Translations under genes and position numbers: made by a program
Assembly (NCBI GenBank): GCA_022510685.1
Contig: JAFLTA010000006.1
Coordinates: 53,616-90,278, forward strand
Direction of reading: 5' to 3'
DNA: 36,663 bases
From: Lachnospiraceae bacterium
GTDB lineage: Bacteria > Bacillota > Clostridia > Lachnospirales > Lachnospiraceae
Shown: positions 24,769-33,198 of the stretch, one piece after another
Numbering within the stretch: position 1 is the stretch's first letter
Layout: each line of letters begins with the position of its first letter
The notes under the pieces: generated by a model
What the model was told of the DNA's origin: nothing
The model's input: only the letters and a program-made list of their open reading frames with translations
Database searches by the model: none

Positions 24769-24792
24769 GGGGGCGTTCTTAGTAACGCTCCC
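24769..24792 (+). promoter_or_regulatory. GC-rich hairpin between candidate RNA and aldolase gene
   Basis: A 9-bp stem (24769-24777 with 24784-24792, one G-T pair) with a 6-nt loop. No T tract follows, so it may be an RNA 3'-end or processing element, or a leader structure 33 nt before the GTG start. Confidence 0.4.
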
Positions 24793-24825
24793 ATTCATGA
24801 GAACAAAAGAGCGGAGGAAGCAGCA

Positions 24826-25800
24826 GTGGCACAGAAAGGTGATTTATTATCTTTTCGTCCGGATATCAAAGTGTTGGACGCAACGATTCGTGATGGAGGT
24901 TTAGTCAACGACTTCTATTTTTCAGATGAATTTATCCAAAACTTATACAAGGCAAATGTCAAGGCAGGAGTTGACTATATGGAGTTTGGCTATCGTGCCG
25001 ATAAAGAAATGTTTGATTTGGATGCATTTGGTCCTTGGAAATTCGCGGAAGATGATAAAATCAGAGAAATAGTGGGAGAAAACGACACAGATTTAAAGAT
25101 TTCCATTATGGCAGATGTGGGTCGCTGCAATTATAAAGAGGATATTCATGACCGCAGTGAGAGTCCGGTGGATTTAGTGCGGGTTGCTACATACGTAAAT
25201 ACGATGCCGGCAGCGATAGATATGATTGAAGATGCAAATCGAAAAGGATACGAGACGACTTGTAATATCATGGCGATATCTAATGCCAAGGAGTCCGATA
25301 TTGCAACTGCACTGGAAATGCTGGGAAAGTCTTGTGTAGACGGCATTTATATCGTGGATAGTTTTGGCTCTTTGTTTCCGGAGCAGATTCGTGCGATTTC
25401 TGACCAGTATATGGAAGTGGGGGAGAAATATAACAAATATATTGGTATGCATGCCCACAATAACCAGCAGCTGGCATTTGCCAATACGATTGAATCTTGT
25501 GCCCGTGGTGTCTCCTATCTGGATGCAACCATGAGTGGCATGGGACGTGGTGCGGGGAACTGCGCCATGGAGTTGTTGCTTGGTTTCTTGAAGAATCCGA
25601 AATATAAACTGTTTCCTATCATCAAGTTTATTGAGGAAAATGTTGTACCTTTGGAGGAAACCGGCATGCAGTGGGGATTTGACATCCCGTATTTGCTCAC
25701 CGGTCATTTAAATCAGCATCCTCGTGCTGCCATAGCGGCAATGAAGGAAGGACGCAAAGATTACTCCGGTTTTTATAAAGAAATTATTGATAAGGATTGA
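24826..25800 (+). CDS. DRE-TIM metallolyase family aldolase-like protein
   Basis: A 324-residue TIM-barrel protein. The GTG at 24826 has GGAGG 8 nt upstream; the longer frame from a TTG at 24748 would run through the hairpin and is rejected. The family signature D-x-T-x-R-D-G appears as LDATIRDGG (D18, R22, D23). The metal-binding H-x-H is seen as MHAHNN (H209, H211), followed by a glycine-rich 'GMGRGAGNCAMELLL' near the end of the barrel. This superfamily contains HMG-CoA lyase, isopropylmalate and homocitrate synthases and 4-hydroxy-2-oxovalerate aldolase; the length and lack of a regulatory domain fit the last group best. No pathway partners are adjacent, so the substrate is unknown. MurI follows after 62 nt. 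Confidence 0.82.
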   Translation: MAQKGDLLSFRPDIKVLDATIRDGGLVNDFYFSDEFIQNLYKANVKAGVDYMEFGYRADKEMFDLDAFGPWKFAEDDKIREIVGENDTDLKISIMADVGRCNYKEDIHDRSESPVDLVRVATYVNTMPAAIDMIEDANRKGYETTCNIMAISNAKESDIATALEMLGKSCVDGIYIVDSFGSLFPEQIRAISDQYMEVGEKYNKYIGMHAHNNQQLAFANTIESCARGVSYLDATMSGMGRGAGNCAMELLLGFLKNPKYKLFPIIKFIEENVVPLEETGMQWGFDIPYLLTGHLNQHPRAAIAAMKEGRKDYSGFYKEIIDKD

Positions 25801-25862
25801 CATATTTGCACCTTGTATCGGAAACAATGCGGTATGAGGTGCATTCGTGTGAGGTGGAAAAA

Positions 25863-26642
25863 GTGGGTGACGGATTGTGTGATGAGCCGATTGGTATATT
25901 TGATTCCGGGCTGGGCGGTGTCAGCGTTCTCAAGCAACTTATCAAGGTGATGCCGCACGAAAATTTCATGTATTTTGGTGATTCCATGAACGCCCCTTAT
26001 GGGACGAAAGCATTGGATGACATTCGTGAAATGACCATTACTCATGTGAAAAATTTATTGCAGCAAAATGCAAAAGCTGTCGTAGTTGCATGTAACACAG
26101 CAACCAGTGCTGCTTTGGCGCAACTCAGAAAAATGTATCCTGATGTACCGCTAATCGGCATTGAACCGGCAATTAAGCCGGCAGTTTTGGAACATCCGGG
26201 TGGGAAAGTGCTTGTTATGGCAACGCCCATGACGCTGCGCCAGGAAAAATTTTGTAAGTTGATGGGAAGGTATGAGGATAATGCAGAAATTATTCCATTG
26301 GCATGCCCGGGACTCATGGAATATGTGGAACGTGGAGAGACTAGTGGAAAGGGGCTGCACCAGTATTTAACACAGTTGTTTTGGGATATTCGAGACGAAG
26401 CACTAGACGCTATTGTATTGGGTTGTACGCATTATCCGTTTGTCAAGGATACCATTTTAGACGTTCTGGGAAATGATGTACAGATTTATGACGGCGCCTT
26501 GGGAACGGCAAAAGAAACCAGGAGAAGACTGAAAGAGTCAGGTCTTCTTACAAATGACTTGTCGCCTGGTACAGTGGTATTTCACAGCAGTGGGGATTTT
26601 GAGGGAGAGGAAAAAAGATTTCATACATTACTGGGAGTATAA
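25863..26642 (+). CDS. murI: Glutamate racemase
   Basis: A 259-residue cytosolic enzyme converting L- to D-glutamate for peptidoglycan. The GTG at 25863 was chosen because GAGGTG lies 6 nt before it and the protein then begins just ahead of 'IGIFDSGLGG'; the ATG at 25827 and TTG at 25797 lack good sites. The two catalytic cysteines are C77 in VVACNTATSAA and C188 in LGCTHYPF. D14 in FDSGLGG and 'NAPYG' are also conserved. Length agrees with the family (about 265). It lies between an aldolase-like gene and a cysteine-hydrolase-like gene, all on the plus strand. Confidence 0.95.
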   Translation: MGDGLCDEPIGIFDSGLGGVSVLKQLIKVMPHENFMYFGDSMNAPYGTKALDDIREMTITHVKNLLQQNAKAVVVACNTATSAALAQLRKMYPDVPLIGIEPAIKPAVLEHPGGKVLVMATPMTLRQEKFCKLMGRYEDNAEIIPLACPGLMEYVERGETSGKGLHQYLTQLFWDIRDEALDAIVLGCTHYPFVKDTILDVLGNDVQIYDGALGTAKETRRRLKESGLLTNDLSPGTVVFHSSGDFEGEEKRFHTLLGV

Positions 26643-26677
26643 TTTATAGGAGGTACGGACAAAAAAAGGAGATTTTG

Positions 26678-27259
26678 ATGTCCATATTTCCGAATACAGG
26701 GGAGATTGCTATGCAGAATGAGTCATCACAAAAGGAGATATATATTGTAATCAGTCAGACGGGAAGTATCGTTTCACGCATTATTCGTAGTGTGACAGGA
26801 GCGGTATATAATCACGCATCTATCAGTTTAGACCCTTCTTTGGACACTATGTACTCTTTTGGCAGAATACATGCGTATAACCCTATATGGGGTGGATATG
26901 TGAAAGAAAGTCCTAATTATGGCGCCTTCCGGCGTTTTCGTCAGGCAGAGGTGATGGTGCTTGCCATCAAAGTCAATAATGCCCAATACGAGGGGATTAA
27001 GTCAAAACTGGAAGCAATGTATGATGAACGGGGACAGTATCATTATAATTATGCAGGTCTTTTTCTGGCACTATTTCACAAACCATACAGAGGTAAAAAC
27101 CATTATACCTGCTCTGAATTTGTCCGAGATGTACTGGAACAGTTTCAGGTAATCGAGAAGGATGAATTTTTGGGAATTGTGCACCCCATGAATTTTATGA
27201 AGCTGCCGGATCAGAAAATGGTATATCGGGGCAGACTGTCAGAATACGAACACAGCTGA
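26678..27259 (+). CDS. Permuted NlpC/P60 (YiiX-like) cysteine hydrolase candidate
   Basis: A 193-residue protein with the layout of circularly permuted papain-like enzymes: the histidine (H46 in AVYNHASIS) comes before the cysteine (C145 in HYTCSEFV), the reverse of classical NlpC/P60. Between them are 'MYSFGR' and a strand-rich core. Such proteins cleave amide bonds in peptidoglycan peptides, lipids or related substrates. No signal peptide is seen, so it may act in the cytosol. Two starts are possible: ATG 26678 with AAAGGAGA, used here, or ATG 26711 with GGGGAG. It follows murI after 35 nt with no terminator. Function is by family, not proven. Confidence 0.7.
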   Translation: MSIFPNTGEIAMQNESSQKEIYIVISQTGSIVSRIIRSVTGAVYNHASISLDPSLDTMYSFGRIHAYNPIWGGYVKESPNYGAFRRFRQAEVMVLAIKVNNAQYEGIKSKLEAMYDERGQYHYNYAGLFLALFHKPYRGKNHYTCSEFVRDVLEQFQVIEKDEFLGIVHPMNFMKLPDQKMVYRGRLSEYEHS

Positions 27260-27341
27260 CATCATTATTTTAAAATAATTGGGAAAGAACTTATCTTATA
27301 GAATATTTTTGACGATATAATGATTGAAATCGTTTCATGAG

Positions 27342-27392
27342 TGTACAAGGATGTACAATGCATAAGAATATGCAATGCATATTTCTATGCAT
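27342..27392. promoter_or_regulatory. Direct and inverted repeats upstream of the next gene
   Basis: TGTACAA occurs twice, 10 bp apart (27342-27348 and 27352-27358). A 35-bp inverted repeat then spans 27358-27392, with 15 of 17 pairs around a single central base, its arms built of ATGCAT(A) blocks. It ends 7 bp before the ribosome site of the gene at 27410. It could be an operator or a leader hairpin. A TATAAT lies at 27316-27321 without a clear -35. Confidence 0.5.
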
Positions 27393-27409
27393 GGGAATGG
27401 AGGTAAATT

Positions 27410-28177
27410 ATGAGCTTAGTAGAACAATTTGGACTGCAGCAAAAGCAGTATTGGGGAAACAATTGGCAGAAAAAGAATTCTAAAACAAATGAAAAAAGCA
27501 ATAACAATCAGAAAGTAAATTCCGACAGGGCAAATGCTGTAAACAACGGGAGAGTCGGTAAGAGCCAAAATATGTTTAATGTGGAATTGAGTGATAAAGC
27601 GAAAAATTTGTTGGAGGAGTTGCAACAAAAGTATACGAATATGGACTTTATCATTGCGAATTATGATTCTGATGAGGAGGCACAGCGTCTTTTGTCCAGA
27701 GGTACGAAGGAGTACAGTGTACTTATTGATCCGGAAACTTTGGAGGCTATGGCAGCGGACGAGGCTACCAAAGAAAAGTATTTGGGAATTATTGATGACG
27801 CGACCAGTCAGTTGAGGCAGATGGTGGATGAGCTCGGCGAGGATGGAAAGGAAGTTACCCGCCTGGGCATTGTTGTACATAATGATGGCTCTGTGTCATA
27901 TTTTGCAGAGTTGGAGCAGCTTAGTGCGCGACAAAAAGAGCGTATTGAGGCTACCAGAGAGGAAAAGAAGGCAGAGGATAAAGAAAACGAAAAACGAGCG
28001 GAAAAGCGAAGGAAGGATGAGGCTCTGCAGGAACGTATAGCGAATCATGCGAAGCGTACTACAGTAGAAGCCGACTCCATTGAGGCATTGATGGAAGCTA
28101 TCCGGAATGTGAATTGGGAGCAGGTTAAGTCAGCTCCGTTCCGTCAGTCGGGTGCTCGTTTTGACTTTAGCTTTTAG
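27410..28177 (+). CDS. Uncharacterised cytosolic protein (likely DUF6033-type)
   Basis: A 255-residue hydrophilic protein. Residues 1-50 are Asn/Lys/Gln-rich and probably disordered. Residues about 55-170 form a folded domain starting 'LSDKAKNLLEELQQKYTNMD' and including 'SRGTKEYSVLIDPETLEAM' and an alternating strand RLGIVVHNDGSVSYF. Residues about 172-220 are a highly charged Glu/Lys/Arg helix, and the protein ends FDFSF. I recall this type as a Lachnospiraceae family of unknown function (DUF6033), but this is from memory. GGAGGT lies 5 nt before the ATG. No signal peptide or membrane helix. An inverted repeat sits just upstream and a strong hairpin follows. Function unknown. Confidence 0.7.
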   Translation: MSLVEQFGLQQKQYWGNNWQKKNSKTNEKSNNNQKVNSDRANAVNNGRVGKSQNMFNVELSDKAKNLLEELQQKYTNMDFIIANYDSDEEAQRLLSRGTKEYSVLIDPETLEAMAADEATKEKYLGIIDDATSQLRQMVDELGEDGKEVTRLGIVVHNDGSVSYFAELEQLSARQKERIEATREEKKAEDKENEKRAEKRRKDEALQERIANHAKRTTVEADSIEALMEAIRNVNWEQVKSAPFRQSGARFDFSF

Positions 28178-28204
28178 AGTTACATTTGATAAATGGTATC
28201 ATAT

Positions 28205-28240
28205 AATTCGGACGGCAATTGGAATTTTGCCGTCCGAATT
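28205..28240 (+). terminator. Terminator-like hairpin upstream of larB
   Basis: A perfect 14-bp stem (28205-28218 with 28227-28240) with an 8-nt loop and a short T-rich end. It most simply ends the upstream gene. A possible promoter, GTTACA (28179-28184) and TATAAT (28202-28207) with 17 bp between, overlaps its base, so it might instead sit in the larB leader. Confidence 0.65.
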
Positions 28241-28278
28241 TCAATTGAAGGAAGCTGTCGGGAAAGGAAGATAAAAAG

Positions 28279-29022
28279 GTGGAAATCAGAGAACTTTTAG
28301 AGCAGGTAAAAGAGGGCTCTTTGCCTTTGGAAGAAGCGGAGACATATTTGCGTAAGCAGCCCTATGAGGAATATGGGTTTGCTAAACTGGATACCCATCG
28401 GGAAGTGCGCTCAGGATTTCCGGAGGTGATTTTTTGCAGTGGGAAACCGAATGAATATTTAGTGGAAATTTATCAGCGTATGTTCCAAGCGAATGGAGAA
28501 GTGTTTGGTACCAGGGCGACACAGGAGCAGTATGCCCTGGTGAAGAAGGTATTGCCGCAAATCAGCTATGATAGTGTATCCCGAATTTTGAAATATGAAA
28601 AACAAGGAAAACAACGAAAGGGAAATATCGTGGTGTGCACGGCGGGAACCGCAGATATTCCCGTTGCAGAGGAGGCAGCGCAGACGGCAGAATATTTCGG
28701 TTCGAAAGTTGAGAGAATTTATGATGTGGGAGTGAGCGGATTGCATCGACTGCTGGCAAAGCTGGATGTTATCCAGCAGGCAAATTGTGTGGTGGCTGTT
28801 GCAGGCATGGAGGGGGCGCTTGCCAGTGTCATTGGCGGGCTGGTGAGCCGTCCGGTTATAGCAGTTCCCACCTCGGTAGGCTACGGTGCCAGTTTCCATG
28901 GATTGTCGGCATTGTTGACGATGATTAATTCCTGTGCCAATGGGATTGCTGTGGTGAATATTGATAACGGATATGGTGCAGGGTATATGGCGACACAGAT
29001 CAATCGGCTGGCAGGGGAATGA
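28279..29022 (+). CDS. larB: Nickel-pincer cofactor biosynthesis protein LarB
   Basis: A 247-residue homologue of LarB, which carboxylates and hydrolyses nicotinic acid adenine dinucleotide to pyridinium-3,5-biscarboxylic acid mononucleotide, the first step toward the nickel-pincer nucleotide of lactate racemase. The C-terminal half has the PurE-like (AIR carboxylase-related) fold signature: VVCTAGTADIPVAEEA, 'VVAVAGMEGALASVIGGL', 'PVIAVPTSVGYGASFHG' and 'NIDNGYGAGYMA'. The start is a GTG with AAAGGAAG upstream. LarC follows after 34 nt and is likely co-transcribed. LarE and LarA are not in the window. Confidence 0.93.
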   Translation: MEIRELLEQVKEGSLPLEEAETYLRKQPYEEYGFAKLDTHREVRSGFPEVIFCSGKPNEYLVEIYQRMFQANGEVFGTRATQEQYALVKKVLPQISYDSVSRILKYEKQGKQRKGNIVVCTAGTADIPVAEEAAQTAEYFGSKVERIYDVGVSGLHRLLAKLDVIQQANCVVAVAGMEGALASVIGGLVSRPVIAVPTSVGYGASFHGLSALLTMINSCANGIAVVNIDNGYGAGYMATQINRLAGE

Positions 29023-29056
29023 TAGAAACAGGATAGATTAATAGGAGAGAAAACAT

Positions 29057-30445
29057 ATGGGTGAGACGCTGTATTTAGAATGTAATAGCGGAATTAGCGG
29101 AGATATGACTGTGGCTGCATTGTTGGATTTAGGCGCAGACAGGGCTGTGCTTGATAAGGCGATCCAAAGTCTGCCTCAGGAAGGTTTCCGGGTTAAAATC
29201 AGCCGGGTGAAGAAAGCAGGTGTAGATTGCTCTGATTTTGATGTACAGTTAGATGCGCACCACGAAAACCACGACCATGATATGGAATACTTACACGGAG
29301 ATTCTGTGCATGAGCATTCTCATGGTCACCACCATGAGGATAACGGTCATCACGAACATCACCACCATAGTCATGGTGAGGAAGGACATCATCACCACCA
29401 TGAGGACCATCATCATCACGGTCATAGCCATCGGGGTCTTCCTGAAATCATTTCTATTTTGGATGCCTGTGATATGACGGAGGCTGCCAGACAGTTGGCA
29501 AAAAAAATTTTTCAAATTCTGGCAGAATCGGAGGCAAAGGCGCATGCAGTGCCTCTGGAGGAGGTACATTTTCATGAGGTTGGTGCGATAGATTCCATTG
29601 TGGATATTGTGGCGGCAGCAGTATGCTTGGATAATTTACAGATTACAAGTGTTATCGTGCCGAAGCTTTGTGAGGGAAGCGGAACAGTGCGTTGTCAGCA
29701 TGGCATCCTGCCGGTACCGGTACCTGCCGTTGCCAATATATTGGAGAAGTATCAGATTCCCGTAGAAATCATGCCTGTCCGGGGGGAATTTGTGACGCCC
29801 ACGGGAGCCGCTATTGTGGCAGCAGTGCAGACGGATGTCGTCCTGCCGGATGCTATGCGCATAAAGAAAATCGGCATGGGTGCCGGAAAGAGAAATTATG
29901 AAAGACCAAGCATCTTGCGCGCTATGCTGCTGCAGTGCGACAGCGGGGCTGAGAAAAAAACAGGACAGGAACCGGCAACAGGATATGTGCCAAAAGACGG
30001 ACAGGAAAATATGATATACAAGCTGGAAAGTAATATTGATGACAGCACCGGTGAGGAATTAGGGTATGTGATGGAGCTTCTCATGGAAGCAGGGGCAAGA
30101 GATGTTCATTATATGCCGACTTTTATGAAAAAAAATCGCCCGGCGTACCAGATTAATGTGATTTGCATGCCGGAAGATGTAGAAAAATTAGAGCAGATTA
30201 TTTTCCGGAACACTACGACTATAGGTATCCGACGCATGAAAATGGAGCGCAGTGTACTGGAGAGAGAATCAAAAAAAGTGACGCTACCCTACGGTGAGGT
30301 TGTGGTAAAATGTTGTATGCTGGATGGTGAAAAACATTTTTATCCGGAGTATGACAGTGTTACAACGCTTTGCAAGGCAAAGGAAAAACCGTACCGGGAA
30401 ATTTATCGGGAAGCGGTACTTGCAGCCAAAAAACAGTTGGGGTAA
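29057..30445 (+). CDS. larC: Nickel insertion protein LarC with a large His-rich insert
   Basis: A 462-residue homologue of LarC, the CTP-dependent cyclometallase that inserts nickel into the pincer cofactor. The N-terminal domain starts 'LYLECNSGISGDMTVAALLD'. Residues 68-125 form a metal-binding tract with 29 histidines in 58 residues. The conserved 'VHFHEVGAIDSIVDIV' and GEFVTPTGAA follow. The C-terminal LarC2-type part contains 'KLESNIDDSTGEELGYVME'. In Lactobacillus plantarum LarC is made by a programmed frameshift between two ORFs; here it is one continuous frame. AGGAGAG precedes the ATG. The His tract is longer than I would expect and may store nickel. LarB lies just upstream. Confidence 0.93.
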   Translation: MGETLYLECNSGISGDMTVAALLDLGADRAVLDKAIQSLPQEGFRVKISRVKKAGVDCSDFDVQLDAHHENHDHDMEYLHGDSVHEHSHGHHHEDNGHHEHHHHSHGEEGHHHHHEDHHHHGHSHRGLPEIISILDACDMTEAARQLAKKIFQILAESEAKAHAVPLEEVHFHEVGAIDSIVDIVAAAVCLDNLQITSVIVPKLCEGSGTVRCQHGILPVPVPAVANILEKYQIPVEIMPVRGEFVTPTGAAIVAAVQTDVVLPDAMRIKKIGMGAGKRNYERPSILRAMLLQCDSGAEKKTGQEPATGYVPKDGQENMIYKLESNIDDSTGEELGYVMELLMEAGARDVHYMPTFMKKNRPAYQINVICMPEDVEKLEQIIFRNTTTIGIRRMKMERSVLERESKKVTLPYGEVVVKCCMLDGEKHFYPEYDSVTTLCKAKEKPYREIYREAVLAAKKQLG

Positions 30446-30474
30446 ACTGGTAAAAAACAGAAAGGAGAACAATC

Positions 30475-31761
30475 ATGGGAGACTATACGTTAAATACAAA
30501 ATGTGTGCAGGGAGGATATACACCGGGAAATGGTGAACCGCGTCAGATTCCCATTGTACAATCAACGACATTTAAGTACGATACCAGCGAAGAAATGGGA
30601 AAACTGTTTGATTTGGAGGCATCGGGATATTTCTATACCCGTTTGCAAAACCCGACAAACGATTATGTGGCAGCAAAAATTGCGGAGTTGGAGGGCGGTA
30701 CTGCTGCAATGCTTACTTCTTCCGGTCAGGCGGCAAATTTCTTTGCGCTTTTTAATATATGTGAGGCTGGAAGCCATATCGTATCCTCCTCTTCCATTTA
30801 CGGAGGTACATTCAATTTAATACAGGTTACAATGGCAAAGATGGGTATTACTGCCACATTTGTATCCCCGGATTGTACAGAGGATGAGCTGAATGCAGCA
30901 TTTCAGGATAATACCCGTGCTGTTTTCGGAGAGACGATTGCCAATCCGGCACTGACGGTTCTGGATATCGAAAAATTTGCAAAGGCAGCCCATGAACATG
31001 GCGTGCCATTGATTGTAGACAACACATTTCCTACGCCGGTAAATTGTCGCCCTATTGAGTGGGGTGCAGATATCGTGACCCATTCTACGACAAAGTATAT
31101 GGACGGACACGGTGCTGCCGTAGGTGGAGCGATTGTTGATTCCGGTAAATTTGACTGGATGGCTTACGCAGACAAATTTCCGGGACTGTGTACACCGGAT
31201 GAGTCATATCATGGTATCACATATGCTGAAAAATTCGGGAAAGAGGGGGCGTTTATTACCAAATGTACCTCTCAGTTGATGCGTGACTTGGGATGTATCC
31301 AGTCTCCGCAGCATGCTTTTATTTTGAATTTAGGGTTGGAGTCCCTGCATGTGCGTATGCCGCGCCATGTGGAAAATGCTCAGGCAGTGGCAGAATTTTT
31401 GCAGGAACATCCACAAGTGTCATACGTGAATTATTCCGGGCTCACCACGGATAAGTATTATGAAATTGCGCAGAAGTATTTGCCGAATGGCGGATGCGGT
31501 GTAGTTTCCTTTGAGTTAAAGGGCGGACGTGCAGCGGCAGAGACATTTATGAAACATTTGAAGTTAGCGGCGATTGAAACCCATGTGGCAGATGCAAGGA
31601 CATGTTGTCTGAATCCGGCAACCACGACACACAGACAGATGACGGATGAGCAGCTTGTGGCAGCAGGCGTTCCAGCCGGATTGGTCCGTATTTCCTGCGG
31701 ACTGGAAGATAAAAATGATTTGATTGCGGATTTGGAACAGGCGCTGGCAAAAATCGGATAG
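30475..31761 (+). CDS. metY: O-acetylhomoserine sulfhydrylase (PLP enzyme)
   Basis: A 428-residue cytosolic enzyme of the Cys/Met-metabolism PLP family that makes homocysteine from O-acetylhomoserine and sulfide. The PLP lysine is K207 in THSTTKYMDGHG. Other family marks are 'YTRLQNPTNDYVAAKIAELE', 'MLTSSGQAANFFALF', 'PLIVDNTFPTPVNCRPIEWG' and the C-terminal LVRISCGLED. The length of about 430 favours MetY over the shorter cystathionine synthases and lyases. GGAGAAC lies before the ATG. It follows larC after 29 nt and is followed by the DNA methyltransferase without a visible terminator. Confidence 0.94.
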   Translation: MGDYTLNTKCVQGGYTPGNGEPRQIPIVQSTTFKYDTSEEMGKLFDLEASGYFYTRLQNPTNDYVAAKIAELEGGTAAMLTSSGQAANFFALFNICEAGSHIVSSSSIYGGTFNLIQVTMAKMGITATFVSPDCTEDELNAAFQDNTRAVFGETIANPALTVLDIEKFAKAAHEHGVPLIVDNTFPTPVNCRPIEWGADIVTHSTTKYMDGHGAAVGGAIVDSGKFDWMAYADKFPGLCTPDESYHGITYAEKFGKEGAFITKCTSQLMRDLGCIQSPQHAFILNLGLESLHVRMPRHVENAQAVAEFLQEHPQVSYVNYSGLTTDKYYEIAQKYLPNGGCGVVSFELKGGRAAAETFMKHLKLAAIETHVADARTCCLNPATTTHRQMTDEQLVAAGVPAGLVRISCGLEDKNDLIADLEQALAKIG

Positions 31762-31800
31762 AGACATCGTTTACAGTGTATTGGTGGCGTGGAGGAATTG

Positions 31801-33198
31801 ATGGAGAGGATGCAATTTGAAACACAGTCCGGTGTAGCGGGCTATGTGGATGAATTGGGAAAGCTGTTTCCTAATTGTATTACGGAAAAGAAAGATGCAG
31901 ATGGAAATATCGTAAAAAGTGTCAACTTTGATATGTTAAAACAATTACTTTCGGAAGAGGAGACGGACTCTTCCGAAAGTTATGAATTTACATGGCCGGG
32001 CAAGAAAAAAGCGATTGCAGAAGCTAACAGAGCAATAAAAATGACACTTCGGGCAGATAGGGAAAAAAGTATCCATTGGGAGGAAACAAAAAATCTTTAC
32101 ATAGAAGGTGACAATGTATTTGTCCTAAAACTTTTGCAGGAAAAGTACTTTGAAAAAATCAAGATGATATATATCGATCCGCCATACAATACCGGCAGCG
32201 AATTTGTATACCATGATAATTTTATGCATTCCGAATGGTGTTCCATGATATATCCACGGCTTATGCTGGCACGCAACCTTTTGTCGGAAGACGGTGCTAT
32301 TTTTATTTCTATTGACGATAACGAGCAGGCTAACCTGAAAAAAATGTGTGATGAAATCTTTGGTGAATCCAATTGTGTGGGAGAAATCATAAGAAAAACA
32401 AAATCCATGACCGGGGATCATGGCAGCGGATTTAATTTGCAGCATGAAAGTTTGTTCATCTATGCCAAAACAATCGAGAAATTAACGTTAAAGGGGGAAC
32501 CCAAGGCATTTTCTAATTACTCTAATCCGGATAACGACCCAAATGGGGATTGGTGTTCGGGGGACCCCAGTGCGCGCAGCGGTGGTCCGTCTACTTATTT
32601 TGAAATTGAAAATCCGTATACACACAAAAAAGACGTTCCTCCTTCGGGAAGATACTGGGCATTTTCACAGGAAACACTGGAGAAGTATATCCGGGAGGGA
32701 AAAGTAAAATTTAAGAGGCAGCATAAGGATGAGGAAAGGGGATTTATCTTTAAGCGATACAAGAAAGATGCAATCAGCTTATATAATCCGGTTCACAGTC
32801 TGTTTGGCGCAGAAAATGCCTATATGAATCAGGCGGCAACCATCGAGCTGAAAAATATTTTCGGCAGTGATGTGTTTAGTTATCCTAAGCCGGTGGCATT
32901 TATCAAGAAACTGGTTCAGTATGCAACAGATGAGGACTCCATAGTTATGGATTTCTTTGCCGGAAGTGCCACAACGGCACAGGCAGTTATAGAGCAGAAT
33001 GCAGAAGATGGCGGGAGACGAACCTTTATTATGGTTCAAACTCCCGAGGAAATAGGTAAGCGCAGCGGAGCGTATCGCTCTGGATTTCGGACGCTATGTG
33101 ATATTGGTCGTGAGAGAATCCGTCTGGCTGCTGAGAATCTGGGAGATGATATAGATAGTGGATATCAAACCTGGGTGCTGGAGGATGCTGACTCTTGA
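31801..33198 (+). CDS. Solitary Mod-type DNA methyltransferase, probably shortened at the C terminus
   Basis: A 465-residue DNA methyltransferase (N6-adenine or N4-cytosine) of the beta class. Motif IV DPPYNTG is at 126-132 and the SAM-binding motif I, DFFAGSATT, at 384-392, an order typical of type III Mod subunits. The ATG at 31801 with GGAGG 5 nt upstream is preferred over the GTG at 31789. Type III Mod proteins are usually above 550 residues and continue after the 'RIRLAA' helix with a longer tail; here the frame stops soon after 'SGYQTWVLEDADS'. No Res (restriction) gene lies on either side: metY is upstream and a flagellin-like gene downstream. It may be an orphan methylase or a remnant of a type III system. 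Confidence 0.83.
   Translation: MERMQFETQSGVAGYVDELGKLFPNCITEKKDADGNIVKSVNFDMLKQLLSEEETDSSESYEFTWPGKKKAIAEANRAIKMTLRADREKSIHWEETKNLYIEGDNVFVLKLLQEKYFEKIKMIYIDPPYNTGSEFVYHDNFMHSEWCSMIYPRLMLARNLLSEDGAIFISIDDNEQANLKKMCDEIFGESNCVGEIIRKTKSMTGDHGSGFNLQHESLFIYAKTIEKLTLKGEPKAFSNYSNPDNDPNGDWCSGDPSARSGGPSTYFEIENPYTHKKDVPPSGRYWAFSQETLEKYIREGKVKFKRQHKDEERGFIFKRYKKDAISLYNPVHSLFGAENAYMNQAATIELKNIFGSDVFSYPKPVAFIKKLVQYATDEDSIVMDFFAGSATTAQAVIEQNAEDGGRRTFIMVQTPEEIGKRSGAYRSGFRTLCDIGRERIRLAAENLGDDIDSGYQTWVLEDADS

Noticed and set aside
24748-24825. N-terminal extension of the aldolase from a TTG codon
   Set aside because: It would read through the GC hairpin, has no ribosome site, and the GTG at 24826 has GGAGG at good spacing just before the conserved domain.
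27264-27279. 16-bp AT-only palindrome after the NlpC-like gene
   Set aside because: Purely A/T, without a GC stem or T tract, so not a credible terminator, and likely chance in AT-rich DNA.
29253-29575. Met/Val/His-rich frames on both strands over larC
   Set aside because: They arise from the biased codons of the His-rich tract read in other frames.
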